Source: Montifringilla adamsi (lineage: Eukaryota > Chordata > Aves > Passeriformes > Passeridae). Taken from it: DNA of 64,000 nt. Shown in pieces: positions 25,598-35,305 of this stretch (position 1 is its first letter; each line of letters begins with the position of its first letter). The position numbers and the translations under genes are program-made. The DNA lies in the NCBI GenBank assembly GCA_017590115.1, contig JAGGNK010011114.1, positions 2,037,733-2,101,732 on the forward strand, given 5' to 3'. A model generated the notes under the pieces. That model was not told where the DNA came from. It made no database searches and saw only the letters and a list, made by a program, of their open reading frames with translations.

Positions 25598-25871
25598 AGT
25601 TCTGCTCCGTTTGCATATTGGAGTTAATTGTCTCATTACAGTTTTAGTCCATGAAGTCTCATCCTTTTTGTTTTTCTCTCTCCAGGCCATGGTGTTTCTG
25701 CTCTTGGGCCTGAGATTTGGATCCTTTGTCCTTGGTGCCCAGCTAGAGAAGGAATTGTTTTGTCTCCCTGCTCTGTGCAGAGAGCTCACCATCCCATAAT
25801 ACAAAGCCCAGACCCACACAGTAAAGCAGCACAGAATCTGAAAAATATAAAAGCTAAAACCAGAGGCATCA

Positions 25872-25875
25872 AGGG
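25872..25875. repeat. Target-site duplication, right copy (AGGG)
   Basis: AGGG follows the AGGCATCA end of the LTR and matches the left flank exactly. Confidence 0.7.
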
Positions 25876-26142
25876 AAGGGATGGGGGAGGCTTATATGGC
25901 TTTGTTAGAGCTCTGCCAATCGACATAATTTAGCCATAACCCAGAGTTTTTCTATGGCAGATGCTTAAATTGAGGGCTCTGTTATGAGGAGGATCTCTGT
26001 GATGTTCCCAGGCACAAAGCTGAGGCTGACAGCTCAGTAGTTCCTGGGGGTCTCCTCCTTTCCCCCCTTTTAAAAGATATTTTCCTTTTCTCAGTCACCT
26101 GGGGCTTTGCCTGACTGCCAGGACTTTTCAAATATCATCAGC

Positions 26143-26411
26143 CTACAAGAAAGATGAAGAGGGACTTTTTTTCCAAAGAGGAATGGCTTAAAAAATGACA
26201 GAGTAAGTTTAGGTTAGATGGTAGCAGGAAATTCCTCCCTGTGAGGATGGTGAGGCCATGGCACAGGTTGCCCAGAGAAGCTGTGGCTGCCCCACCCCTG
26301 GAAGTGTTTAAATCCAGGGTGGATGATGCTCTGAGCAGCCTGGGTTAGTGGAAGGTGGGACTGGATGAGCTTTAAGGTCCTTTCCAACCCAAACCATTCT
26401 GTGATTCTGTG
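26143..26411 (+). mobile_element. CR1 LINE 3' end
   Basis: It begins with a diverged ACAAGAAAGATGAAGAGGGAC block, then TTAGGTTAGATGGTAGCAGG, the CTCCCTGTGAGGATGGTGAGG block, GTTGCCCAGAGAAGCTGTGG, and the 3' end GGTCCTTTCCAACCC with ATTCTGTGATTCTGTGAC. The last two units are the terminal short direct repeats that mark CR1 3' ends, so the 3' side is intact and the 5' side is truncated. No coding capacity remains. Confidence 0.95.
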
Positions 26412-28204
26412 ACTCCAGACAAGAGAAAGAGAGAAGAGAGGTCCAGCAGCCTGTGGGCTTGCTTTGAGCAGAGTGCCCTCTGAAGCTGGCAGGAGGCATT
26501 TCTTCAATTCATAACCAGGATTTATGATAATGAGAGGCAAAACTGACAATTTGTGCTGAGCAGAGAATTCTTTGGGGCTAAGATCTGGAGGAGAACACAA
26601 CCTGTGGAAAACAGATTCAGGGGGAGAACTACCACACTACAGCACGCATCTTCCTCCCATAAATGATTTTTTAAACCCTTTTGAACTCCTGTTCATATCA
26701 TCATGCTTCTAGGACAATTCCTTGCTCACACAGAGCCTCCTGAGACTGTGTGTGCAATTACTTTTCAGTGCCTAAGTGCTTTGCAAAATTAAAATCCTAG
26801 AAAGGATCTGGCTGTTGAATTTGTCGAAGGCACCAACACAAAACCACCCAGCCTCATTTTCTGTCCCACATATGTCCGTATATGGTTAGAAACGGGATTA
26901 GATTTTGCCAGATGACTCAGTTCAACAACTTCCAGGACAAAAGCAAACCAGCATCAGATTATAATGCTGATTTCCTGAATCCAATCATGAAAAGGAACTG
27001 GTTCATACAAATCATCTCCCTACTGGAAATTACAGAATAACTCTCCTGAGGAGCTGGGGGAGGTTAAAGCAAGGGTGGAACACCGAAACCGTACAATTTG
27101 TATGATGCTGGGAGGAAGGAAATGCAGCATTTCTGGAGTTTTGTTTAGGATTGGGAGGGATTAATTCTTCCTGTCAACTCCCTCGCCCCTTTTTAAAGCT
27201 CATTAATACCTTTGCCAGTAAAGCAGGGTTCTTAAATACTTTCAGAACTGACACAGTCATCCTGTCTCTATCTCACATGGGGCTTGAAAAACACAAGGCT
27301 CCAGGTCTGCTTTTAAACACAGAGCACATGCCCTCCCCCCTTCCCCAAAGATAATGAACTATTTCAGCATGGAAAAGGCAGAACAAAGGGAGAAATACAC
27401 AAGAATTATGTCACTGCTTTTTTTTTTTTTAAGCTTCAAAAATCAGAATATCCAGGAAGATGTCTGTATGAAAATATACAAGTTAAGCAGCAGTGACTCA
27501 GTAATGAATTAGAATTGCAAACTCTTATGAGAAAAAGGCTCTTCAAACTCAGCTAAAACCATATGAAAATGAAAAGTGGATTCTTCTTAAAAAAACCAAA
27601 ACCTCTAGATTCCATACTGTGCATTTTTACACGGACAAATTAAGAGAAATTCAATAGAAGGTCCCACTGAGTAGAAAAGACCATGTTTAAGTCAGCATAA
27701 GTGTCCTTCCCTGGCCTTGTCTCTCTCCCAAAATCTGAATGAGTATTGAGGAGTTACAACCACACAAATACAGACTTGGGCTGCCAGCAGGAAGCACTTT
27801 TGCTTTAATGGCATTCACATTCCCATCAGTGAAATTATAGAGCTGTGTAATCTGCTCTCCCCATGGTTATTTTTTATTATTATTATTTTGGAATGGGTTC
27901 AAGGGGAAAGTAGGTCAAGACTCTTGAAGAGTGATTGGCCTGCATTTTGTACATTTAGCAAATTTGGTTGCCTAAAAAAATCACTGTCAGCAAAATGTTC
28001 TGGTTGCAAGGTCATCCTTACAAAGCTGCAGCAACTCAGTTTTAATGCAACTGCAGTGGATTTGCCCTATGAAATAAGAAAATATGGTTCCACTTGCAGC
28101 AGTCCCTTTCCTACATCACTGTCATACAGGGAGTAAAAAAAAAAAAAAAAAAAAAAGGAAATGAATGAAGTAGAGAAGCCTTTGGAATGGGAGGGGATGC
28201 TATT
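26412..28204. other. Non-coding stretch
   Basis: Unique AT-rich sequence with a T run at about 27419-27431, an (ATT)n run at about 27872-27887 and an A run at 28135-28156. No gene or transposon recognised. Confidence 0.55.
28135..28156 (+). repeat. Poly(A) run, 22 bp
   Basis: Twenty-two A in a row. There is no AATAAA or retrocopy body recognisable to its left, so I treat it as simple sequence. Confidence 0.85.
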
Positions 28205-28747
28205 TGTCATGTGGACCTGGCCCAGCCATGAGCTCTGGGAGCCCAGAACCCCCCTGGGCTGATCCCAAGCCCCATGGGCAGCAGGAAAAGGGGGATTCTG
28301 TCCCTCTGCCATGGGGCCCAGCACTGGAAGGAGCTGGAGCTGCTGGAGAGAGCCCAGAGGAGGCACCAGGATGATCAGAGAGATGGAGAAAAGGCTGGGA
28401 GAGTTGGGAATGTTCAGCCTGGAGAGAGAAGGCTTCCAGTACCTAAGGAGAGATGGAGAGACACTATTTAAAATAGCTTGGAGGGACGGGACAAGGGGCA
28501 GCATCTTCAAACTGGAAGAGGGGACCATTAAATGGGATATTGGGAGGAAATTCTTCCCTGTGAGGGTGGGGAAGCCTTGGCACAGGCTGCCCAGAGAAGC
28601 TGTGGCCACTCCATCCCTGGAAATGTCCAGGCCAGGTTGGATGGGGCTTGAAACAGCCTGGGATAGGGGAAGGTGTCCCTGCCCATGACAGGATGTTGGA
28701 ACTGGATGAATTTAAGGTCCCTTCCAATGTAAGCCATTCCGTGATAG
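28205..28747 (+). mobile_element. CR1 LINE, longest copy in window
   Basis: About 540 bases follow CR1 sense strand: CCATGAGCTCTGGGAGCCCAG, the CCATGGGCAGCAGG and ATTCTGTCCCTCTGCC blocks, GGAGCTGGAGCTGCTGGAGAG, AGAGGAGGCACCAGGATGATC, the GTTCAGCCTGGAGAGAGAAGG block, ATTCTTCCCTGTGAGGGTGG, and the 3' end with TTCCAATGTAAGCCATTCCGTGATAG. A piece between the CAGCCTGGAG block and the CTTCCAGTACCTAAGG block appears to be missing. A plus frame of 125 codons at 28311-28688 is a by-product. It is relatively well preserved, so probably younger than the short tails elsewhere. Confidence 0.95.
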
Positions 28748-28933
28748 ATTTTAGGCTTGTGACTCTCTAATGATTTCTCCTGCTGACCAGAAGCTACAGG
28801 ATATTACCCAGCTTTCTGAAAAGGGAAGAGCATTGATCTCAATAATTCAAGTTCAGCTGACACAAAAGCAAAAGACAAATATTCCAAACGCACATCCACA
28901 AAACTATCAACAACAAACCAACCTCACACGTAC
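28748..28933. other. Short unique stretch
   Basis: Nothing recognised. It ends at a donor-like CACGTAC on the minus strand that bounds the next segment. Confidence 0.5.
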
Positions 28934-29015
28934 CAAATAATGTAAAGACCAAGTGGGGAGGGAATTATAAGACCTGGACAGGTACACATCTGCTGGCCAT
29001 TTGCCAAGGAAGTCC
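28934..29015 (-). other. Exon-like segment of 82 bp, unassigned
   Basis: On the minus strand a very strong acceptor (TTTGTCTTTTTTTCCTTTCAG) and a donor TATTTG|GTACGT bound 82 bases. Two frames are open. One uses one base to finish a codon and ends on a codon boundary, reading DFLGKWPADVYLSRSYNS and on; the other contains GQQMCTCPG. The first would follow in frame from either 30901-31123 or the weaker 29561-29627 segment, because both end with two bases of a codon. I do not recognise the peptide. The acceptor is one of the best in the window. Confidence 0.28.
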
Positions 29016-30900
29016 CTGAAAGGAAAAAAAGACAAAGACAGTGAGAATGCTCAGAGGGCACACAACAGCACAGAGAACAAAAAAACACTGTGAAAATTAT
29101 GATACTTGAATCTTTCTTTCTGATTTCTGATTTCTTGTGACCTCAAGCTATGCTGTATCACAGAGTGTTGATGTTTTAATGTCTCTAAATCCACATTAGC
29201 AGCAAAGCATTTTAATAGACATTTGTCACAGCATTCCAGCATTTCAGGCAAAGCAGCGACTGAATAGTTTCATTCAGCTACACATGGGCCACATGTGTGC
29301 CTTTATGAGCACATCACCCAAAATGGGCATGGAATGATGATGAATTTGTGCTGGATTGCCCTGCTATGCTGTGTGAAATCTTGTCAAAACCTTGAATTAT
29401 GCCCATTACTGTTTCCTGTAAAAGTATAGCTCTTGGCAAATACTGACATCACCAGTGCCACATCTCCAGCTAGACCAAACAAGGTTAAACTGCAGAAAAA
29501 ACAACAAATCATCACCAGCCCCAAACTTAGGTGAAAGCCCACAAACAAACTTACTTGTGGCTTTGCTTCTCGTGTAATTTCAGCAGCACAGCTTGCTGGT
29601 GACAGGTTGTTTCATTAGCTGCTGATTAAAAAAAGCTTTCAGAAAATGGATACGCAGCCTGTGTTTAAATTTAGTTCTTGCTTTTACATGCAGGAAAAGT
29701 AATTACATGTATCAGGTAAACATTGTCTGATACTGAAATGAAACACCCCCAGGACAATTGGATAATATAAACTCTCTGTCAGTAGGAGAAATGTGAAGGC
29801 TGATTTGTTAGCACTCAAAAAATTTGCTGTCTTTACCTTGGGGCTGGAACAAATATTCTCAAGCATCACCAGGCTGGAGGAGAGACGGAGAAAAGAGAAA
29901 CACAGAGAAGTGCCAGCAGGAAATAATTTTTTGGGACAGTCATGTTGAAGCTGAGATGTGCAGATGGAAGAGCATGACAAAACCTGCTGGTTCTTCGCTG
30001 GGAATGAAGACATTTGGCCAGTGATTTGCTCTGGCATGAGGTGAAACTGGAAGTAAAGATAATGCCATCAGCAGCATGATTCCCAGTGTACCAGATTCCG
30101 TGGGTAAGAAGTTTTGAATGAGTTTAAAGAGCACACAAAGAGCTGCAGAGTCAAGCAGCCATCCTACAGCAGGCTCCGTGTCCAGTAGAAGGGCAGAACT
30201 CTCCAAGTTCCTGAGGTGGGGAAGTGAAAGAGGGATTTTTCTGGGCTCTTCTCCCTGGCACCCAGTGGCAGGAACGTGGGAATGGTTCGAAGCTGTGCCA
30301 CTGCAGGTTCCCACTGGACATTGGGAAGCATTCCTTTCCTTCCATTCCTATTCAATTAATATTTTAATACACTACCAAAGCACACACCTCTCAAGGAATA
30401 GATCAGATCTTGTGCATGGTCAAGGAATTTTTCTGGAGCTCCAGAACAGCTCCTCCTTCTCAAGCAGCTACGGAGTCGCTTTCGCTTTGCTGCCGAGCCC
30501 TCACTGTGGCAAGACCATGATTTCATGGGAGAGGTGCACAAAAAGAAGCCATTTGGATAAATACTTATAAGAATAGATAAGTTTCTTTTGATCTTTATGC
30601 TTATCTTACTACTATTCTTTATCCTACAGAGAGGTGGTAATTTTTGTCACTGGTTGATGCTTAGCCACAATTTTCCTTTCCGTGCGCTCTTTGTGTCTTT
30701 TGGATGATAAATCATGGAAACTTCTGTAAATACTACATGTGCTCAGCATGAGCTCCTGCTGCTCTGTGGAAAAACACCATTCTAGACACAGCTACATGAT
30801 ATTTATATTTACCATGTTAGCAACATCCGGCAGCATCGCCTGCTGTGACTACGAAATCTGATTAACCCAGAATTGGGGGAGCATTGAGGCTGCAGCTTAC
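29016..30900. other. Unique stretch with a weak exon-like segment
   Basis: On the minus strand about 29561-29627 (67 bases) is open from TTTTTTTAATCAG to ACAA|GTAAGT, with a peptide containing NETTCHQQAVLLKLHEKQ. It needs one base before it and leaves two after it, so it could join the 28934-29015 segment but not follow 30901-31123. The rest is AT-rich and shows no repeat, RNA gene or convincing frame. Confidence 0.4.
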
Positions 30901-31123
30901 CTTGTCTCATGGCTCTTTGTAGCCAACCTCTCGTGATGTTCTTTGCCAGCAACCCAAGACCTTGCAGCAGAAAGTCCCATTCCTGAGCAAATTCTAAGGA
31001 AAATAGCCCTCAGCAGGTACAACCACAGCCCCAAGCAACTCCCTGGAGAGTGGCCAGCTTGCTCCTCACACCTTCCCACTGACTCCCTGCTGCTGTCACT
31101 CTCCAAATACTCTCCATTCAAAT
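30901..31123 (-). other. Exon-like segment of 223 bp, unassigned (best candidate)
   Basis: On the minus strand an excellent acceptor (CTACTTTCTTTGCCTCTAG) and a strong donor GACAAG|GTAAGC bound 223 bases with one open frame: two bases finish a codon, 73 codons follow, and two bases are left. The frame meets its first stop only in the TAA of the donor itself, as is typical of real exons. The peptide starts LNGEYLESDSSRESV, has cysteines and a hydrophobic Leu/Tyr stretch near the middle, and ends KEHHERLATKSHETR. Base composition is more balanced than the flanks. I see no CR1 or LTR similarity. The protein is not one I know; a lineage-specific or non-coding transcript is as likely as a conserved gene. 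Confidence 0.33.
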
Positions 31124-32127
31124 CTAGAGGCAAAGAAAGTAGAAATCATGGTGTTGGAAGTGTTTCACTACTTTTCTGGACACACTTGTGAAACCTTTCT
31201 GTAAAGGGCCTCGTGCCTCACTGGGATATTCTGGAACAGTGCCTGTGAAAATGCAGGAATTAAGATCCCTCGTGCAGAAATGTGGGTCTGTATCTGATTT
31301 ACCCACCACTAAATGCTTTTAATTACCTCAAACATCCCAGACACTGCAGGGTTTTGGTTTTTGGGTTTGTTCCTTTTTTTTTTTTTTTTTTTTTTTTTTT
31401 GCATACTCTTACAGTAGTTTGACACGTTTATCGAACAGATTATTTCACCCACGTTAAGCTTGCTGGCTTTAACAGAAGACAAAGAGCAAAGCAAAGAGTT
31501 CAGGGGAATTTATTTCTTCAGAAACCAAATCACACTGATTTCATCCACAGAAAATGCTCGTGCACCCCCCAGACTCTTTAAACACGAGGAACACACGTTG
31601 CACATGATGTGTTCCCCTTATAGAATCCAGAGCCCTGACAAATTACAAATTACAGCGGCCCTGACTGGGCTTCTGGAAGGGGTCCAAGCAGCAATTCCTC
31701 ACATTTCACCCACACTCAGAGCCTGGATGGTTGCTTCATTCCTGAGGCTGTGCTGCTACAAGCTCCTTGGAACAGGTCACCTCCAGCCTCCCTCCAAGAG
31801 CCACAGCATCCAACCTCAGCATCAGTTTGAGTGACACTGCACAGGGCACTCACTGCACAGTTTGCTTTGCAAAAACAGCGCAGCTGCCCTCAAAATCTCC
31901 GAGGCAAGAGGCCAAATTATTTTAAGAAACATGAGACTGAGTGAAGAATGTGGCTTGCACAGCTGAAAATGAAGTTCTTCTATTTTGAAATGTAGCTTAT
32001 GTAAATAAAATGTTTGGCTTGCTTACGTTTTTCTACTTAAATTCCTGCAAGAGTCAGTGAATTCAGATGATTGCTGGTAGAAAGTCCAAACTCTTCTAAT
32101 TGTCTTCCAAATCTGAGCCCCAGTTTG
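31124..32127. other. Unique non-coding stretch with a long T run
   Basis: Apart from the T run at 31374-31400 nothing is recognised. A plus-strand frame of 124 codons at 31460-31834 overlaps no known repeat but has no clear splice sites or domain. Confidence 0.5.
31374..31400. repeat. Poly(T) run, 27 bp
   Basis: Twenty-seven T, the longest homopolymer in the window, preceded by G/T-rich sequence. On the minus strand it is an A run with no polyadenylation signal just upstream, so a retrocopy tail is not supported. Confidence 0.9.
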
Positions 32128-32345
32128 ACCAAAAAAAACCCCAAAAAACCCAACAAAACCAAAACCATATGAAACCAAACTAAACCAACCAACCAACCAA
32201 CCAAACAAAAACCCAAAGCAAAAAACAAACAAACAAACAAAAAAAAACAACCTCCCAAAATCCGAAAAACACCAAAACAAAACAAAGCAACCCCCCCCCT
32301 AACAAACAAAAACCCAAACAAATAAATAAGCAAACAAAAAAGAAA
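32128..32345. repeat. C/A-rich low-complexity block
   Basis: Over about 218 bases the plus strand is nearly all A and C, with very few G or T. It holds (CCAA)n near 32185-32203, (CAAA)n near 32222-32240, and a run of nine C near 32290. The minus strand is therefore G/T-only, which explains minus frames rich in Phe, Leu, Val, Gly and Trp; they are not genes. Such strand-asymmetric blocks recur at 34.8 kb and near 48.06 kb. Confidence 0.9.
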
Positions 32346-33000
32346 CTCAAATGTCTTGGTTGTTTGCTGAAAGACTTGTTTCATGTGATTAATTTCAAAT
32401 AACTGTTTTCCTAGATAATGCTAATAATATTTGAGCTTTAAGCTTCAGTAACCATGGAAAATGGAATAAAAATTTAAATATATTCTTGAAATGGCTGTCC
32501 TGGATGTCTAAATGTGAAGCTGACAAAACAGTGTCAATTACACTGAGATTTTATTTACACAGGATATTCACATTGTAGCTATCTCAGTTGATTCATTAAT
32601 TTGTGTTTTCTAATCTTTAGCTCTCAAAACAATGTAAAAAGGGCTCTAAACAGCATAAAAAACATTTCCAGAGTTACTGGTAGCATAATATTTAAGTCAT
32701 GGGTGAATTATGGCACTGGAAGAGAAAAATCCTAAATATCTTCTTTCCATTTTTATCAGGTACTGTGAAATGCACAGCAGATATTTTGAGACATAGCTCA
32801 GGAGGAAAGGAAGAAAAGTTATTGTCTTTTAGATCCTTTCAGATTTAAACAATGAGATCAAATATTCCCAATCCACCTCAGGAGAGACAAACGGGAATGA
32901 ACCCAAAGATTATCAAGCAAATCCAAAAACTAGAATTCTCCTGACAAATCTAGTAGGATATTTAAATAGATTTTAAAAAACCTGCTTTACACAGCACACA
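32346..33000. other. AT-rich non-coding stretch
   Basis: Nothing recognised on either strand. Confidence 0.55.
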
Positions 33001-33115
33001 GTGAACCTCTGGGAATTACTGCCTCAGGAAACTGAATTATTATCAGCAGGTTCAAAGAGGGCTTGGACAAATTCATGAGCATTAGTTCCAGACACAGAAA
33101 CCAAGGGGACTGAAA
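33001..33115 (+). mobile_element. Ancient CR1-like LINE relic
   Basis: GTTCAAAGAGGGCTTGGACAAATTCATGAGCATTAG and the preceding GTGAACCTCTGGGAATTACTGCCTCAGGA-like block resemble the 3' region of old amniote CR1/L3-type elements, where a line such as AAAAGGGTTTGGACAAATTCATGG is diagnostic. Divergence is high, so it should predate the other CR1 copies here. Its borders are uncertain by tens of bases. Confidence 0.6.
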
Positions 33116-33398
33116 AGCAAGAAACCCTGTCCAGTTCCTTGGCAGGGACCTGAACAGCAGCACTGGAGAGGACAGGAATCCCAGTTCAAAGGGAATTTCA
33201 GTTAAAAGGTCATGCAAGTCCATTAAATGGGAAAAAAACCATGTGTAATTGTGCCTCCAAATGAAACAAGCTGCTGATAGCAGTGCCCAAAGCTGAACAC
33301 ATAAAGCAGGCGTTGTCAGCTCATGTTTTATCTGCAGAGGTGTGTAAGATGGGGACAAAGACATCCATTCAGCAGGGCAGGATGTCCCAATAAGTGAA
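33116..33398. other. Short unique stretch
   Basis: Nothing recognised. A 226-codon minus frame (32987-33667) spans this stretch and the repeats on both sides, so it is not treated as coding. Confidence 0.5.
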
Positions 33399-33594
33399 AA
33401 ATGCTGCACCCGGGCTGGGGAAAGCCCCAGGCTGAGGATGAACAGATCCAGAGCATCCCTGGGGAGAGGATTTGGGGGTGCTGCTGGGTGAGAGCTGCAC
33501 AAGCCCCAGCCCAGAATCCCCCCTGTGCTGTACCCAAAGCCCCGTGGGCAGCAGGGATGGGGGAATTCTGCCCCTCTGCCCTTCTCAGGTGCGA
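33399..33594 (+). mobile_element. CR1 LINE internal fragment
   Basis: It matches the internal block shared with the 28.2-28.75 kb copy: CAGCCCAGAATCC, CCCAAAGCCCCGTGGGCAGC and ATTCTGCCCCTCTGCCC, preceded by GGATTTGGGGGTGCTGCTGG and a more diverged part. It stops before the CR1 3' end, so it is truncated on both sides. Confidence 0.85.
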
Positions 33595-33871
33595 GCACAA
33601 TATTTGTCTGGGTCTGTCTGCTGTGTTTGGACAGTACATTTGTGCAGGTATCATTTATATTTGACATGAAGCATTGAAATCACAAAAAACAAAACCTGTC
33701 AGTTATTAAAATAAATCTATCTTCAGTGAAAAATGTATCAACAACAAAATGCTCTCTTTTTTAAGCAGACAAACTCATAGAAGGGAAATTTCATTCAGGG
33801 ACTGGACTGGGATAATTAAATTCAGTTTTATCCTGGCAGTAGATTTTGTAAATACTTGAACAGGTCTTCCA

Positions 33872-33932
33872 GTGCTTCATTTCCTCACCTGCAAAATGAC
33901 ACTGAAAATCCCCATCTCACAGCCAAGACAGA
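33872..33932 (+). mobile_element. MIR-like SINE relic
   Basis: GTGCTTCATTTCCTCACCTGCAAAATG followed by an ATCTCACAG block resembles the conserved part of MIR and related CORE-SINEs (CTCAGTTTCCTCATCTGTAAAATGGGG and CCTCACAG). Only about 60 diverged bases remain, so chance similarity cannot be excluded. Confidence 0.35.
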
Positions 33933-33947
33933 AATCTCCTTAAATTT
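33889..33947 (-). other. Exon-like segment of 59 bp inside a SINE-like relic, unassigned
   Basis: On the minus strand a very strong acceptor (TTACCTTTGCTTTGCAG) and donor TTTGCAG|GTGAGG bound 59 bases. Only one frame is open, 19 codons plus two bases, with peptide KFKEISVLAVRWGFSV and on. The donor lies within the CCTCACCTG of the MIR-like relic; splice sites in antisense MIRs are a known source of new exons. Its end phase would join 28934-29015 in frame, but not 30901-31123. Confidence 0.22.
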
Positions 33948-34742
33948 CTGCAAAGCAAAGGTAACACAGGGCTGGGAAATTGTCGAGTCAACGGGACTGG
34001 CTTCAGTCAGACTGAACAAACAAGATCTGCCACTGGAGTGTTCCCACTTCCAAGCTGTGTGTCATACACTGAGTTTATCTTCACAGCCAGGAAACTCCTT
34101 AGGTTTTCAGCTGCAGAGGTTCTGCAGCCAGTGCCATAGAAATCAAAGTTAAAATATTGTGTTTAAAGGGCACTAAATGTCAGAGCAAGGCCATTGGCCC
34201 AGCTGGAAGCACTGCAACACAAGCAGACATTTTTCAGGTGGTTCCTTCAGATACAAAAAGCAGATTTTCATTCCAGAGAGCACTGGTGAGAGCCAGGATC
34301 TCAAAGGACATCTGCACCTTCAAAGGTCTCCCTTTGGATGACTCCTTTAGGGAAGGGGGGTGAGGGAAGGGCCCAGGGACTCAGCCATAACCTTGTGATG
34401 GATGTGCTTAGACCTTGCTTTTATAGCAAACTCCTCAAAGAAACCCAGACGCCTTAAAACTCAAAATAGCCAAGAAGACTGGAATATTTAACTTTTCAAA
34501 CAGAGGAAATTCAAATTGTCTGTGGGAAATGGAATGGAAATTAGAAGGATTGATACACAGCTTTTCCTGTCCCATTGCAGGTGTTTTGCTTCCAGGTAGA
34601 AGATCAGGAGATTTCTGATTTGCATCACTCTCTACCCCCTGCTCCCAGGAAGGTTTGCAGGTTCCCTTCCCTGCAGCCTGCAAGGTGCCTCAGAAACCTG
34701 CCCACCATTGCACCAGCTCCATGATCCCTTAAAAGAACTTGA

Positions 34743-34952
34743 CATGTTTATGAATAAAAAAGGCAGGTTGGAAAACCCCAACCAACCAACCAACCAACCA
34801 AAAAACCCCAAAACCACCCCCACCATATATATATATATATATATCATGTTTATGAATAAAAAAGGCAGGTTAGAAAACCCCAACCAACCAACCAACCAAC
34901 CAACCAAAAAACCCCAAAACCACCCCCACCATATATATATATATATATATAT
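34743..34952. repeat. Tandem duplication of a compound microsatellite unit
   Basis: Two adjacent copies, 34743-34844 (102 bp) and 34845-34952 (108 bp), share the same order: CATGTTTATGAATAAAAAAG, GGCAGGTT, (CCAA)n, AAAAACCCCAAAACCACCCC and (AT)n. They differ by about one CCAA unit, one AT unit and a single base change (TTGG against TTAG). The unit is therefore a very recent duplication of about 100 bp with microsatellites inside. The minus strand carries (TTGG)n and G runs. Frames across it read repeats such as NQPTNQPT and are not coding. Confidence 0.97.
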
Positions 34953-35226
34953 AAATTTAGCCAACAAGAAAGAGCACATTGCTATTTTATTTAGCTGTGA
35001 GATCCTATAATTGAATTTAATGCTGTCATACATCTGGCTCTTTCCAAGCACATCCTTATTTTTTCACTCAAGCATGGTGAGTTGACACTTAAGACTGGTG
35101 CACATTAAATCCAACCCATCCCGAAAGCTTTGGGAGAAAATAAAAAAAAAAAAAAACCAACACAATTAAGAGATGTGGGGTTTCTATGCACAAAATCTGC
35201 CTGGTTTGGATTGCCACATCCCTCAG

Positions 35227-35305
35227 GAAATAATCCAGTAAAGCAGTCTCTAAGAGAGCCATGGGTAATGCAGGACCTTAAATATTTCAACAACAACTGC
35301 AATAG
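35227..35305 (+). other. Exon-like segment of 79 bp, unassigned
   Basis: An acceptor GCCACATCCCTCAG and a strong donor GCAATAG|GTGAGT bound 79 bases with a single open frame (two bases, 25 codons, two bases). The peptide contains NPVKQSLREPWVMQDLKYF. I recognise no family. No plus-strand partner of matching phase is evident nearby. Confidence 0.18.

Larger units (their letters stand above)
25413..25871 (-). mobile_element. Solo retroviral LTR, complete, minus orientation
   Basis: The 459-bp element starts TGATGCCT and ends AGGCATCA on the plus strand, which are exact 8-base inverted repeats with TG and CA at the ends, flanked by the same 4-base AGGG. Read on the minus strand it has the normal LTR order: a U3 part, a TATAAAA box at 25597-25591, an AATAAA signal at 25477-25472 about 115 bases later, then a short U5 ending in CA. 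No internal gag, pol or env sequence lies on either side, so it is a solo LTR left by recombination between two LTRs. I associate this sequence type with LTRs common in songbird genomes, but the family name cannot be fixed without a library. Open frames inside it are incidental. Confidence 0.88.
33595..34742. other. Unique stretch with MIR-like relic
   Basis: Other than the MIR-like piece and the overlapping exon-like segment listed separately, nothing is recognised. Confidence 0.5.

Noticed and set aside
25304..25819. 171-codon minus-strand open frame
   Set aside because: It runs through the solo LTR from U3 to U5 and out the other side; LTRs do not normally code here and no viral domain is present.
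30283..30300. GGTTCGAA-like string resembling a tRNA B box
   Set aside because: No A box, acceptor stem or cloverleaf is present around it.
32023..32384. Minus frames rich in Phe, Gly and Trp that look like membrane proteins
   Set aside because: They are translations of the C/A-only low-complexity block.
32987..33667. 226-codon minus-strand open frame, the longest in the window
   Set aside because: It lies antisense to an old CR1 relic and a CR1 internal fragment, and no domain can be seen; G/C-rich CR1 sequence often lacks stops on one strand.
34743..34952. Regularly spaced repeats that could suggest a CRISPR-like array
   Set aside because: Only two tandem units, made of microsatellites, in vertebrate DNA; there are no spacers.
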